Origin: Macrobrachium rosenbergii
Taxonomy: Eukaryota > Arthropoda > Malacostraca > Decapoda > Palaemonidae
Assembly (NCBI RefSeq): GCF_040412425.1
Contig: NC_089763.1
Span: 55,565,087-55,629,086, forward strand
Direction of reading: 5' to 3'
Length of the DNA: 64,000 bases
The notes beneath the pieces are model-generated. The model ran no database searches. It saw only the letters and a list, made by a program, of their open reading frames with translations, and was not told where the DNA came from. A program made the position numbers and the translations under genes. This document shows, one piece after another, positions 44,500-54,640 of this stretch; within the stretch, counting starts at the first letter, position 1, and each line of letters begins with the position of its first letter.

Positions 44500-46997
44500 A
44501 ATACCAGTGGTGCGGAGTTAGTGAGGAGCTCCCTTTTAATATACTTGTGATCCTTGTAATAAAACCTAAATTGTGAAGTCTTGCATTTCTTTTGGAAACC
44601 ATTTTCTTATTTGCTGCATTCTTATTTTTTTAATGAGTTTAATTGAGCAATCTGGTAAGTTTCAGTGTGTGTTTAAGGCCATATAGATCAACCCCAGGTT
44701 AGGCTGGTGAAAGTGGCAACCTTGCCAGGATATTGCAATCTTGTATGATTTGTTGCATGTGTCAACCATGCAACATTCTCCTCTAACCTCAGTAGAATAG
44801 CTAATCAGCTTTTGCTGGCTAAACCTGAGTGTTTACAATCATAAGAAACCTTATATCCCTTATTAACTTACTTTGGAATTCGAGGACAGCAGTCCACACA
44901 GTATAAGTACTTTAACTGAAATTTATTGCAAATAAATACAGTGTCATAGATGAATGAATCGTATACCTGAGAAAAGGACCACTCACCATTCACCTCCCAC
45001 TCACTCAGGGAGCAAGAGAACAGTTATTGCCAGACGTGCATATATTTAGCTATATTTTTCCTTAGTGCATGCTGTAATGAGACTGCATGTCTCTAGTGGT
45101 TGCGAACTAGGTAGGCAGTGAAATGATAACCGGTGATAAAGGGGTAAATTTCTGGGAAAGTGCAAGAATTCCCTCCAAAAACTTATGATAGCCTTGATTA
45201 GGAAGAGGTATCTGGCAACCTCTGCTAGGTAGGTGGGCAGCAATTGCGAATCATCTACTCAGTTCATCTTCACTCAGTAACCAATTTGTACTTTATGATT
45301 TTATTTGTTTTATGGCATCACTGCTTGTTCAAGTTAACCACTGTTACTAGGCATCTTACGCACAGTAATACATATAATATTAATGTAAGCATTTGCAAAG
45401 AAATTCTATATGTTAACAAAGAAAGCATGTAGTATTAACATTCCTTTAACAGCAACATCAAGGTCGTTATGAATGTCTATCGGCCGTCATCTCAACTCGA
45501 CAACCAATTGGAAATGTTTGACAGCTATCAACCCATGTTAAAGTAAATATTACTGTCATTTGTCACATTTAAAACTCATTTTGTGGAAGACATCATGAAG
45601 TTAGCACTATTACCATCCACAGCTTAAAACTTATCATTATGACTCACGCGAGAAATTACATATATTGGGTGCGAGTAAGATATTATTCATTCCTGTCATT
45701 TAGTTATGCGTGTGTGGGAATTAAATAGGGTACAAACTATACGCTTTACAACATAATATGCGTTCCAAACCCTATTACGAGTAAAGCCACCAATTTGGAT
45801 AATACCAGAATTTATACCTCACCCAGAAGACATTACTCAAGCCTTTCCGAGTGCACTCGCACTCACAACACCATGTTTCCGCGGCTTCCTCTTGACTTCG
45901 GACCGCCAGGAGCGAAATTGCGTGTCGATTTGTTCAGACTAAAAACCCAATGAACCCATTAAGTTACATCACATGCATGTTATCACAAGAATAAGTTCTA
46001 TAGAACTAACCACAAGTAGTAGCCTATGGTTAATTACCCATGCCATCTGCGCACAACCAAAACCTTACCAACAAACCAACTTGTACAGTAGCCGGTTTTA
46101 TCTGTGTGCAAGTTCATACTGTCCTTGTGAACCACGTTCTATGGAACATTCTAAAGTTCATGCTATAGCCGGCTCTGACCGTGCATGAGCAACTCACAAA
46201 TACACAGTCCTTCAGAGCTAACGAGAACCTGTTCTTCAGAACAAAAAAAATATGTCACACTCAGTCTTACAGGACGAGTCCGCACTTTGGAATGCCACTG
46301 CCAGTGTTCTCTGAACATGCCAGCCTGTTCCTTGGGAACCTACTAACATCCTACAGGAATGCTAAAAAGCCCACTCATTTCGAGCATACAGTCACACACC
46401 ATTTGTGCAACAATCCGTTCCTTTTGGAATACGAAACCTCTACACTCGACAGTGACCCTTATCACAAGTAGCTAAGACCTTAAAAGCCTAACGAAGCTGG
46501 CGTATTCTGCTGGACTTCCCCACAAACCAATGTACATTGAGTGGCACCCCTTCCCATCTGCAAATCATGACTGGAAGCAAACAATCAAAGATTACAAAGA
46601 GGGCCACTCTCACTGGCACTCTCCACCACTCGGTCTCTGGTATCATCACCTGTGCCATTACCAAGCATTTGGCTTGGTGCCACACATGTTTGTGTGAACA
46701 CGTCTATGTCCTTCGGGAGCAACCAGTGGGTTTCTTTCTTTCATCTTCTTTCCTATACCCTGCTTTGGCGATTTTCTTAGCCTTGCAAACTGAGGATTAG
46801 TCCTGGCCCTTTTTTCTTACTTTCTACCTTGGTGGCTCTGCAGACTTGCAACTTGGGGTTCCATCTCGGTTCTCCTTTTCATATTACCAAGCCTGTTTAC
46901 ACTCCAACCACCGTACTTGAATCAGTGCCATGTCTAGCCATCTCTGTGCAGCTACTGTACGGCTTAGTATTTATTGGTGTACCTCTAAAGCGGCATC
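44500..46997. other. Upstream of gypsy gag; probable leader/5' LTR, borders not resolved
   Basis: If the retrotransposon kept its 5' end, the LTR and primer-binding site should lie here. From about 45850 to 46980 base composition is richer in C than the surrounding DNA and continuous with the gag region. With the 3' LTR missing there is no second copy to define the LTR, and I cannot pick a primer-binding site with confidence. The ORFs at 45973, 46181 and 46537 look like accidental frames of this segment. Confidence 0.3.
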
Positions 46998-47582
46998 ATG
47001 TCTACCTATGTCGAAAACTACCAGACCTTCCAAGGGTCTGGACAAAGCAGAGGTCTTAGGGTAGAGCAACTGACTACCTGGATAGAGGAACAGGTAGCTA
47101 GGGTAAAGAAGGAGAGAGATGAGGAGGAGGAGAAGCAATGCCAACAAGAGCTAGCTTTGGCTCGGGAGAAAGCCACTGTTGCTGAAGCTGAAAATCAGAA
47201 GGAGAAGCAACACCAACACAAAATAACCCTGGTTTGGGAGAAAGCCATCCTTGCTGAAGCTGAAAAGGAAAAGGAGGAGAAGCAACGTCAACCTGAACTA
47301 AAAATGGCTCGAGAGATGGTCACTCTTGCCGAAGTGGAAAGGCAAGCAAGGGAAGATCAGCGTACTCATGACCTAGTAATTGAGCGAGCTTGCCACGCGA
47401 ACACCATGGTACTCACCAAACATAGGGTTGAGAATCTTAACTCTGCTAACTGCCCCCGCCTCCATCAACCCTGTCAAGCAGGAGTACCATTATCCAAAAA
47501 TGGCCAGACAATGAACCTGACACATGGTTGGATCATATCAAGAAGGTTTTTGAAAATTTCACCCCCAGTGCAACGGAGATAG
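46998..47582 (+). pseudogene. Gypsy gag, N-terminal coiled-coil part
   Basis: The ATG at 46998 opens a 194-codon frame. Residues about 25-125 are strongly charged and heptad-like, with three tandem modules of 24-25 residues built around EEKQ..ELALAREKATVAEAE (DNA period 72 then 75 bp, starts at 47130, 47202 and 47277). This is a predicted coiled coil typical of the N-terminal region of some gypsy gag proteins. Gag continues in another frame from about 47500, so the last 30 residues of this frame are out of register. Confidence 0.7.
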
Positions 47583-48079
47583 CCTTAATGTTATATAAGC
47601 ATATGGGTGGAAAGGGTCTAGTTGCACATCGTGCTTTGACAGCTGCGGAACAAGGAGATCTTGCCATAGTCCGGAGGACTGTCAACAAAATGTATGAAAC
47701 CACACTGGACATGTGCAGACGATGGTGGCACAGCCTACCCAAAGAAATAGGTCATTCCTGGACGGACTGGAATTACACAAGGGAAGACACTACAAATGTT
47801 GGCTAGACGTGCATAATGTCACAACTCTTGAAGAGTTCTTGGAGCGAGTTTAGCTGGAGGATTTCTTCCACTATGCTCCAAGCACACTCGCTACCTACAC
47901 ATATGAGAAATGCCCAACCACTGTGCTGAATGCTGCCGTTTAGCTGACGATTGGGAAACTCATCATTACCAGCATAGTACAATGAGCAGGAAAATAGTAC
48001 CCACATATCTGACAGTGACTGAGACCCATTCCAAAAATGGGGTGCAAACGAAAAATTCAGCCTGCATCTGCTGCAAGAA
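47500..48079 (+). pseudogene. Gypsy gag, capsid-like part
   Basis: 47528-47806 reads a capsid domain (WLDHIKKVFENF, LMLYKHMGGKGLVAHRAL, VNKMYE). After a frame change near 47795 it continues LEEFLERV, an in-frame stop, LEDFFHYAPSTLATY and YEKCPTT, the second half of a SCAN-like gag fold. It ends at 48079 in the first two cysteines of a CX2CX4HX4C zinc knuckle. The remaining H and C are on the far side of the DNA transposon at 52540. Confidence 0.75.
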
Positions 48080-48238
48080 TAGTGCAGCAGATAATTGCAT
48101 ATTTCATAAGAATCGTTCAGATAGTGAAACAAGCATGAAATTTTGCACAAGTGCTCTTTAAAGTTCCCTCTATCAGAAAAGGGCGCTGGCCACGCAAAAA
48201 ATTTAATATGGCGGCCAAATTCAAGATGGCGGCCAGTA
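48080..48238 (+). repeat. Left terminal inverted repeat
   Basis: Pairs with 52390-52539. Shared blocks are TAGTGCAGCAGAT (terminal), CAGATAGTGAAACAAGCATG, AGAAAAGGGCGCTGGCCAC and ATGGCGGCC-type motifs. About 15 bp at 48093-48108 and 23 bp before 48168 are poorly conserved between the two ends. Confidence 0.92.
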
Positions 48239-48732
48239 TCGACAGATTTTGGCTAATTTTTTCACTAGAATGGCATGTATTTGCTTCTAGCAATATGGTA
48301 AAGCTCTTCCATACTATTTCTTGTGAATATTATGTTTCTGTAGCTTCCCAGTACAGTTTACCTTTAAATATGGGGGCTATATGGCTGCCAAGAAAAGGTA
48401 GAAACAATAATTATAATGAGAAATAATGCCCGTTCAACAATTATCGTTTTAAGCATGGATCTTGGTTTCTGTGGTTTTAGATCCTAATGAGGCCATCTCT
48501 TTCGAATAACTCATCAATTTTGAAGGAAAATTAATAAATGTAAAAGAGTGTATGTCTGCACACAACCAGGGCACACTGGTGACATCACTGCTGTGTAACT
48601 CAGCATGGGGTTCAGTGCCAGCTAATCCAGCTTTACTAATCCTGTAGTCTTAGACTAGTAGTTGTAGTATAGTTTAGTTTAGTGTCCCAAATGCTTTCTA
48701 ACAGCCCCAGACCAGCTATAGTTAGATAGCCG

Positions 48733-50965
48733 CACCTGAATAGACAGGATGTGCCAGCGCAGGAGAGCCGAGCCAAGGGTATGGGGGCTGTACATGATGG
48801 TTCATGTACTTACCCGGATGGTGTACAGATCACACGGGACTTAAATGGCACTGGATGAATGATCGGGCTAGGTGTAGGGAGACCGAACCTAGTTGAATCC
48901 CATACTAGCATCTCCATATTTCAGCACCCCACCAAGGAGAACACTGGACAGGAAAGACAGCAACTAAAGTTTGCACCTGAGAAAGTGAGGTCGGTGCCTG
49001 AATTGCCGGACACATTCACAAACATCTCACCAGCTTCCTTTCAAACAAAGAACCCTGTGCCACCAAACACTGCAATACCAAAGCCACCCACAGATATCTT
49101 GGGGCCACAGCTTGCACTGGAGTATCAGTGGCTAGACAAGGTCATAGTCACCCAGGAAATAGATGATGCAGTGAATCTGACGTGGTCAGCTCATCACGCT
49201 TCAATGAAGAGAAGCCCAGAATTTGAAGTAACCATAACTTCATTGCTTCCTCTCCTGCGTGATCAGGCTCATTCTGTTGCTATGATCAAACACGTGATGC
49301 AGAAAGTGCAGGATGTCACTGATTTTCTGAACCCTGGCCAGATACCCATAATCACAGCTGATCAGCCAATCTATGCCGTAGCAAAGCAGGTGCAGTGGCA
49401 GTGGCCTGATCAGTATGGCGAAGACAAGTATCTGGTAATGTTTGGTGGTCTGCACATTGAGATGGCAGCAATGACATCTCTTGGTACTCTTCTTCATGGC
49501 AGTGGTTGGACAGGAGCTCTGGTGGAGGCAGGAGTTGCTTCATCTGGAACTGCAGAATCCTTCCTGTCAGCTGCAAGTGTAACCAGGACACGGCAGATGC
49601 ACCAGGTTACAGCCTCTAGTTTGTACAAACTCCTGAGGACAGCATACACTGACTACTGTGCTGAGAAAGCAAACAACAATGAGCAGGCATTAGAGTTTGA
49701 GGAGTGGTGTGACCTTCGAAGACAGCAGAGTCCACAGTTCCACTTCTGGCACATGGTGTTGTCTATGGAACTTGTGATATTCCAACTGATCAGGTCCTTC
49801 CGTGAGGCCAATTTTGTCCTCTACTGCCAGGCATTGCATGAGCTGATACCCTACTTCTTTTCCAACAATAATACAAACTATGCTCGTTGGCTGCCTATTC
49901 ACCTCAGGGACATGCTTACCCTAGAGAGTTCACACCCAGAGTTGCACAAGGAGTTCAAGGCTGGCAACTTTGTTGTGCACAAGACCAGTCGCCAGTTCTC
50001 AGCAATGGCTCTTGACCAAGCTCATGAGCAGACCAATGCCTTTATAAAGGCTGATGGCGGAGCCATTGGGCTGACTGAAGATCCGTCAGCACTCAGAAGA
50101 TGGATGGTGGCTGGCCCAGAGATCATCCGCTTGGTGTCTGCATACGAAACAGAGGTTCAAAGTAAGGAGTCTAATGAGCAGACAACACACCATGAACAAA
50201 CACCTCATGCGCAGAAGACATTCTTGGAGAGAGTCAGCAAGCTGTCATTGGCTTTGCAACACTTGGGAAGTCCTTTTCAGGAAGAGAGCCAGGATCTGTA
50301 TTCCATTGACAACAAAGACATTGCCCACCCCAGCTCAGCAGAACTTCTACAGACACACCTTGACAGAGGCCGCACTAAATTTCAGAAGTTTTCAGACTCT
50401 TTGGCAAACAATGCAGTCTCCTTCTATGAGCCGATAAAGAAGAACAGAACTGACTTCTTCAGGCAAGAAGCTGCTCCTGTAGAACAGTCAAAGCAGAAAC
50501 TTCTGAAGGAGGATTGCCAGCTTTTCTCAAAGCTATTTATATCCTGTCAGAGCCGTGAATGTGATCTGCAGGAATTCTTCCAGCACGAGAATCAAACATT
50601 CCCAGCTTCCCTTAGTGAGGGTGGTAGGCTGTACACATGTCAGAAGTCTCAGCTGACCTCGGTCCTGGAGAGTCATGTTACACTAGAAGACAAAGAACCA
50701 AAGACTGATGTCCTCATTGTAGATGGATCAGCTTTGGTCCATGCCTTGCCACCAAAGAAAGGAAAGACCTTTGAGGGCTATGCACTTTGCGACTTCTTGC
50801 CAGTGATACAATCCTATAGCAGCAAGTACACATCATCACATCTTGTATATGATGTATACAATACATCCAGCCTCAAAGCTGAGACCAGGCTCCAACGTGG
50901 TCAAGGAGGAAGGCGCAAGGTGACAGACAAGAACACAATTCCATCCAACTGGCGCAATTTCCAAG
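48733..50965 (+). pseudogene. Academ-like transposase, N-terminal and central part
   Basis: The main frame is open from 48859 (796 codons, the last part out of register). The same frame is also open from 48733 to a TGA at 48856-48858 and reads AKGMGAVHDGSCTYPDGV there, so the protein probably began upstream and the TGA is a later nonsense change or lies in an unspliced intron. Residues about 165-205 carry TADQPIYAVAKQVQW and MFGGLHIEMA, motifs I associate with a widespread family of uncharacterised invertebrate transposon proteins. Residues about 614-680 resemble the N-terminal half of an XPG/FEN1 nuclease: DVLIVDGSALVHALP, then LVYDVYNTSSLKAETRL, like the D.S and VFDG..P.LK..T..KR motifs. 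The frame is lost near 50965 by one missing base. Confidence 0.8.
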
Positions 50966-51686
50966 ACACGATGCCAACAAGACAGAGTTGTTCCAGTTCC
51001 TGGCAGACAAAGTTGCCCAGATGTCTGCCACAAATGTTGTCATTGCCACGAAAGGGTCTGCTGTCCTCAGCACTCATGAGGCTAGTCTTCAGGGACTGGA
51101 AAAGTGCTCTCATGAGGAAGCTGACACCCGCATCTTTCTCCATGCCAAATATGCCACAGAACATGGAGCCAAGACCATCACGGTTAAAGCAAATGACACA
51201 GATGTTCTTGTCGTTGCAGTCAGTGCTTTCTCCACTCTCCACAATCTAGGGCTAGAGAAGCTATGGGTGGCATTTGGCCAAGGCCAGAGCCTGCGCTGGA
51301 TTGCTGTGCATGACCTGTGCAACTCTCTGGGCCAGGAGAAGGTGAATGGCATGCTCTTCTTCCATGCGTTCACAGGTTGTGATACAGTGTCAGCCTTCCG
51401 GAGCAAGGGCAAGAAGACCGCCTGGCAGACATGGAACATCTTTCCAGGGGCCTCCACTGTGTTCTCCAAACTGAGTCACTACCCTCTCAGAGTGGAAGAG
51501 AGTGACCTGAAGGTCCTGGAGAGGTTTGTCATACTTATGTATGAAAAATCCAGCACTGCTGGCACTGTGGATGAGGCTAGACTTGATATGTTTGCCAGAA
51601 AACAAAGGGCATATGAGGCCATTCCACTAACCAGGGAGCTCTCCTCCAACACACCAAGCGTGCTGCACCAGGCTGGTTGTGTGTGG
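50966..51686 (+). pseudogene. Academ-like protein, XPG internal nuclease part
   Basis: This continues the protein in the next frame after the 50965 shift. HEEADTRIFLHA, then NDTDVLVVAV, then HAFTGCDTVSAF followed by KGKKTAW match the XPG-I acidic motifs (E.EA and D.D) and the helix-hairpin-helix region (GCD, GIG.K.A) of FEN1-family nucleases, with suitable spacing (residues about 42, 70, 126 and 140 of this frame). All the acidic positions I would expect are present. A second one-base loss near 51686, in a G run, ends the correct frame; the 267-codon frame then runs out of register to 51791. Confidence 0.8.
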
Positions 51687-51910
51687 GGCAGGCCACCCAG
51701 TGTCAGCCACAGCCAGAGAACCCTGCTGAGTGGGGATGTCAAAAGTCTGGTGAAGCATGGCAAGTCCTCTGGACAACCAACTCGCCCTTAGCCAAGAGTT
51801 GCCAACAGCTTACCAAATGTGGATGCAAAGCAGGCTGTCGGGAAAGGTGCAAGTGCTACAAGCTGGGTCTTCCCTGCACAGCTCTGTGCACTTGCAAATG
51901 TGAAGTCTAG
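51687..51910 (+). pseudogene. Academ-like protein, C-terminal cysteine-rich finger
   Basis: Third frame of the same protein. It reads NPAEWGCQKSGEAWQVLW, then a dense cysteine cluster CGCKAGCRERCKCYKLG, LPCTALCTCKC, and a stop at 51908. The arrangement fits the Cys8-type finger reported at the end of Academ proteins and may bind zinc and DNA. The ATG at 51677 is not a real start. Confidence 0.75.
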
Positions 51911-52389
51911 ATAAATATTGCCCTCTCTTCAGTAGATAATCTAGCTTGAGCATCCAACGTGTCATGCTATGCCTACCTTCTTATCCTCGAATTTTTCAAA
52001 GGTGTAGGTTGAGAGACCTATACATAGATTGGTTGCGTTTAGTCCGTATTTCTCTTCTTTTCTTTTTATGGTTACAGTCTTAGACACAATGTTGTATGTG
52101 ACCATACCATTACTATTTCAGTTGAAAATAGCATATTAGTTAAACTGTCTGATCACATGAATATACCATTAAATAAAAACAGTTGGTCTCTATGTCTGCT
52201 AGCGCTGTGGATAGAAAAAAACTTTTATGGCAACCATTTTGTACGCCATCTTGGTTACAATTCATTTAGTAAGGGTTTTCAATAAAATGTGTGGTATGGA
52301 ACATTTTTATAACCTAAAAGTCGAGGTTTAAAAAAAAAAACTGGCATATTCCATCCAATAGATGCTCCCAAACCAGTGAATCTCAACAT

Positions 52390-52539
52390 AGATGGCGGCC
52401 ATTTTGAAAAATAGCCGCCATCTTGGATTTTCAGGTGGCCAGCGCCCTTTTCTAAGAGAGCGTAGTCTTAGGAATGTTTGTGCCAAATTTCATGCTTGTT
52501 TCACTATCTGAACAATTTTTACAGCAATCTGCTGCACTA
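52390..52539 (-). repeat. Right terminal inverted repeat
   Basis: Reverse complement of the left TIR, with the same blocks in the same order. Next to it are further ATGGCGGC/GCCGCCAT motifs at about 52391-52426 and a GCCATCTTGG at 52243-52252. These repeated subterminal motifs are candidates for transposase binding. Confidence 0.92.
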
Positions 52540-52860
52540 GAAGGTCGGACACCGCTCGGAACAATGCCACTTTAAGCCAGGTAATAACCACAAGGCTGCT
52601 AAGAAACTCTACTCAAAACCTGCAAATAACCAGGGTGCTTCGGCTGCAGTAGAAGCTTGACCAAAATCTACCCCCTCAACCTCTGGGGCACCCTATAAAC
52701 GCAACTTCAGCAATGAAGTTTGCAAAGACTGCCACAACAAGGGACATATATCAAAGAAGTATGTACATTGCTCCAAGTACACCACTCCAAGGGTCATGGA
52801 ACTAGCCATTGAAACTCAATGGACTACTGAATGGCTCAGCCTACATGATGTGGCTGTAGC
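52540..52860 (+). pseudogene. Gypsy gag C-terminus after the transposon
   Basis: Resumes the gag frame with HRSEQC, the second half of the zinc knuckle interrupted at 48079. It then crosses one in-frame TGA and reads CKDCHNKGHISKKYVHC, a second knuckle-like motif with a tyrosine where the last cysteine is expected and a cysteine three residues later. It leads into the protease region. Confidence 0.75.
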
Positions 52861-53380
52861 TCCCATTGATGGCTCGTCTCAGCCACAAGCCCTATCAAAT
52901 GTCATTGATACAGGCTCCGAGATCAGCCTTATCACACATGACCAAGTACCCCCCAGTACTCCTGTCTGGGGGGAACGAACAAATCACGATATGCTGGTTC
53001 AGTGATCATTTTATGGATCTCCCTACGGTTCGCTTGACTGTAATGAACCACAACGCTTCTCGTACGCGAGAACATAGATTCGGGGTAACAGAAACACTAA
53101 CTACGGAATGCTCCTTGCTTCTAGGACAAGATTTCCTGCAATGGAGGGATTCCAAAATACTGCTGCGATGCATGACAGCAATACCGATGGGAGACGCCGC
53201 AAACCAACCAGCCACTAAAACAGATGAACCTCTACCACTGGACGTGTCATTAGGTGATATCCCGTGGCTCCAGGAGTTGACAAACACAGATTTGAGTCCA
53301 GATCCGCCTGTACCAGCAACCTCTCTCCTAATCACGGGAGTAGAGGCCACAATCCCTGAATTACATAGGGTAATCTGATC
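52861..53380 (+). pseudogene. Gypsy aspartic protease and linker
   Basis: VIDTGSEISLI holds the catalytic DTG of a retroviral-type aspartic protease. After a frameshift near 52985-53005 the other frame continues TVRLTVMN and CSLLLGQDFL, the usual flap-to-C-terminal segment (LLG.D). The linker to about 53380 contains no reverse transcriptase and passes directly into integrase. Confidence 0.8.
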
Positions 53381-53389
53381 ACTGCCCAG

Positions 53390-54640
53390 GCCAAAGATCC
53401 TAAACTACAACGTATCAGGGAAGAGGTCCAGCAATATCAAACCCACATTACCGACCTCTCCTCCGCCAACTTCTTGGTGGAAAACAATGTGTTATATCGA
53501 ATTAACAGAGAATTGCACGAACCTGCTCACGTTGTGCACCAATAAATCGTGGTTCAGAGCAAATTACAGCGAAAGGTCATAGAACTGGCCCATGATGGAA
53601 TGAGTGAACACTTTGGTGTCACTCGAACCACCAAGACCCTGTCAGACAAGTTCTGTTGGGTGGGATTAAAGAAGTCGGTCAAGGCATACGTATCCTCTTG
53701 CTCCACCTGTCAAAAAGTGGGAAATCCAAATGAAGTAGTACCTAAGGTAAACATACAGAATGTCCTGTCAGCTGGTGTCCCCTTCTGGGATGTCATCATA
53801 GATTACTACTGTATACGGCTCAAGGATGAACAAGAACCAAGACTGGGAATGCACATTGCCTCACAGTTTTTTATAGTTTAGTGGGTATCCTAAGGCCATT
53901 CCAGTCAGGAGTAAGAGAGTGAGACTTCTAAAGCCGCTATCAAGGCACTACTGCATTTCTTCTGTAGATTCAGATTTCCAGCCACTATCCAGAGTGACAA
54001 TGATCGTCACTTTATGTTGAAAGAATTCTGCAATAGTATGACAAGTCACTGAATCAAACACATCCACTCAACCCCATACCATCCTGAGAGCCAGGGAATA
54101 ATCGAGAGGTTCCATCAATCTCTCACTTCTACCTTATCTAAGCTCCAACATGAAAGTGGGGGAACATGGGAAGACAATCTACCATGTGCTCTGTTCGTAC
54201 TCCATCACAACCTGTCAGAAACCATGGGGTATAGTCACTTTGAACTGCTGTACGTCCACTCGATGAGAGGGCTATATCTACATGCTGCATGGAGCTTGGG
54301 CAGCACCGAGTAAAGCAGGATGGGTGCAAGAACTCCCAGAAATACAAAACAAACTGTGGGCTGCATGGACAGTTGCACAAGCAACAGAGGCGTCAGTGCA
54401 AGAACGAGTCAAATTACAATTCACCAAAGAAGCCACTACAAGAAGCTTTGCGGTGGTCGATGAAGTTTTGGCCCTACAGACTGGGGCCACACACCCCTTA
54501 GAAACACAGTTTACTGGGCCCCATAGGATCTTGGGAAGAAAGGAAAATTTGAACTATCTGGTCAGTTGTGGGCAGAGAAGAGCAAAATGGCTGCACATCA
54601 ACTTGCTCAAGCCATATAAAACAAGGGAGGAGAAGGAGGA
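53390..54640 (+). pseudogene. Gypsy integrase
   Basis: Pre-integrase and zinc-binding region: NVLYRINREL, then HDGMSEH and CSTC supply the HHCC ligands. Core: PFWDVIIDYY holds the first aspartate. IQSDND (about 53990) and GIIERFHQ (about 54092) give the second aspartate and the glutamate with exactly 35 positions between them, counting an in-frame TGA at 54050-54052 as one. C-terminal module: FTGPHRILGRKENLNYLV and HINLLKPYK, a GPY/F-type domain. Another stop lies at 53879-53881. The frame is reopened at 54282. Confidence 0.85.

Larger units (their letters stand above)
48080..52539 (+). mobile_element. Academ-like DNA transposon, 4460 bp, with TIRs and GAA target duplication
   Basis: The element begins TAGTGCAGCAGAT and ends with the exact complement ATCTGCTGCACTA. 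The trinucleotide GAA flanks both ends (48077-48079 and 52540-52542). Removing the element and one GAA restores the host gag codons through the zinc knuckle, which confirms the borders. The TIRs are about 155 bp. Coding (48733-51910) combines a transposase-like region, an XPG/FEN1-like nuclease signature and a cysteine-rich tail. As I recall the families, Academ transposons make 3-4 bp duplications and encode XPG nuclease and Cys8 zinc-finger modules, so I assign it there. Other superfamilies with 3-bp duplications (PIF/Harbinger, CACTA, Zator) lack this protein architecture. Confidence 0.88.

Noticed and set aside
47910..48161. 83-codon ORF across 48080
   Set aside because: It is chimeric: it begins in gypsy gag and runs into the transposon TIR.
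49240..51763. Several minus-strand ORFs of 65-119 codons opposite the transposase
   Set aside because: Shadows of the plus-strand coding region. The plus strand has the recognised motifs.
48080..52539. Assignment to CACTA/EnSpm because the 3' end reads CACTA
   Set aside because: CACTA elements begin with CACTA and end with TAGTG. This element has the opposite orientation (begins TAGTG, ends CACTA), and the protein does not look like a CACTA transposase. PIF/Harbinger was also rejected because its duplication is usually TWA and its protein lacks an XPG module.
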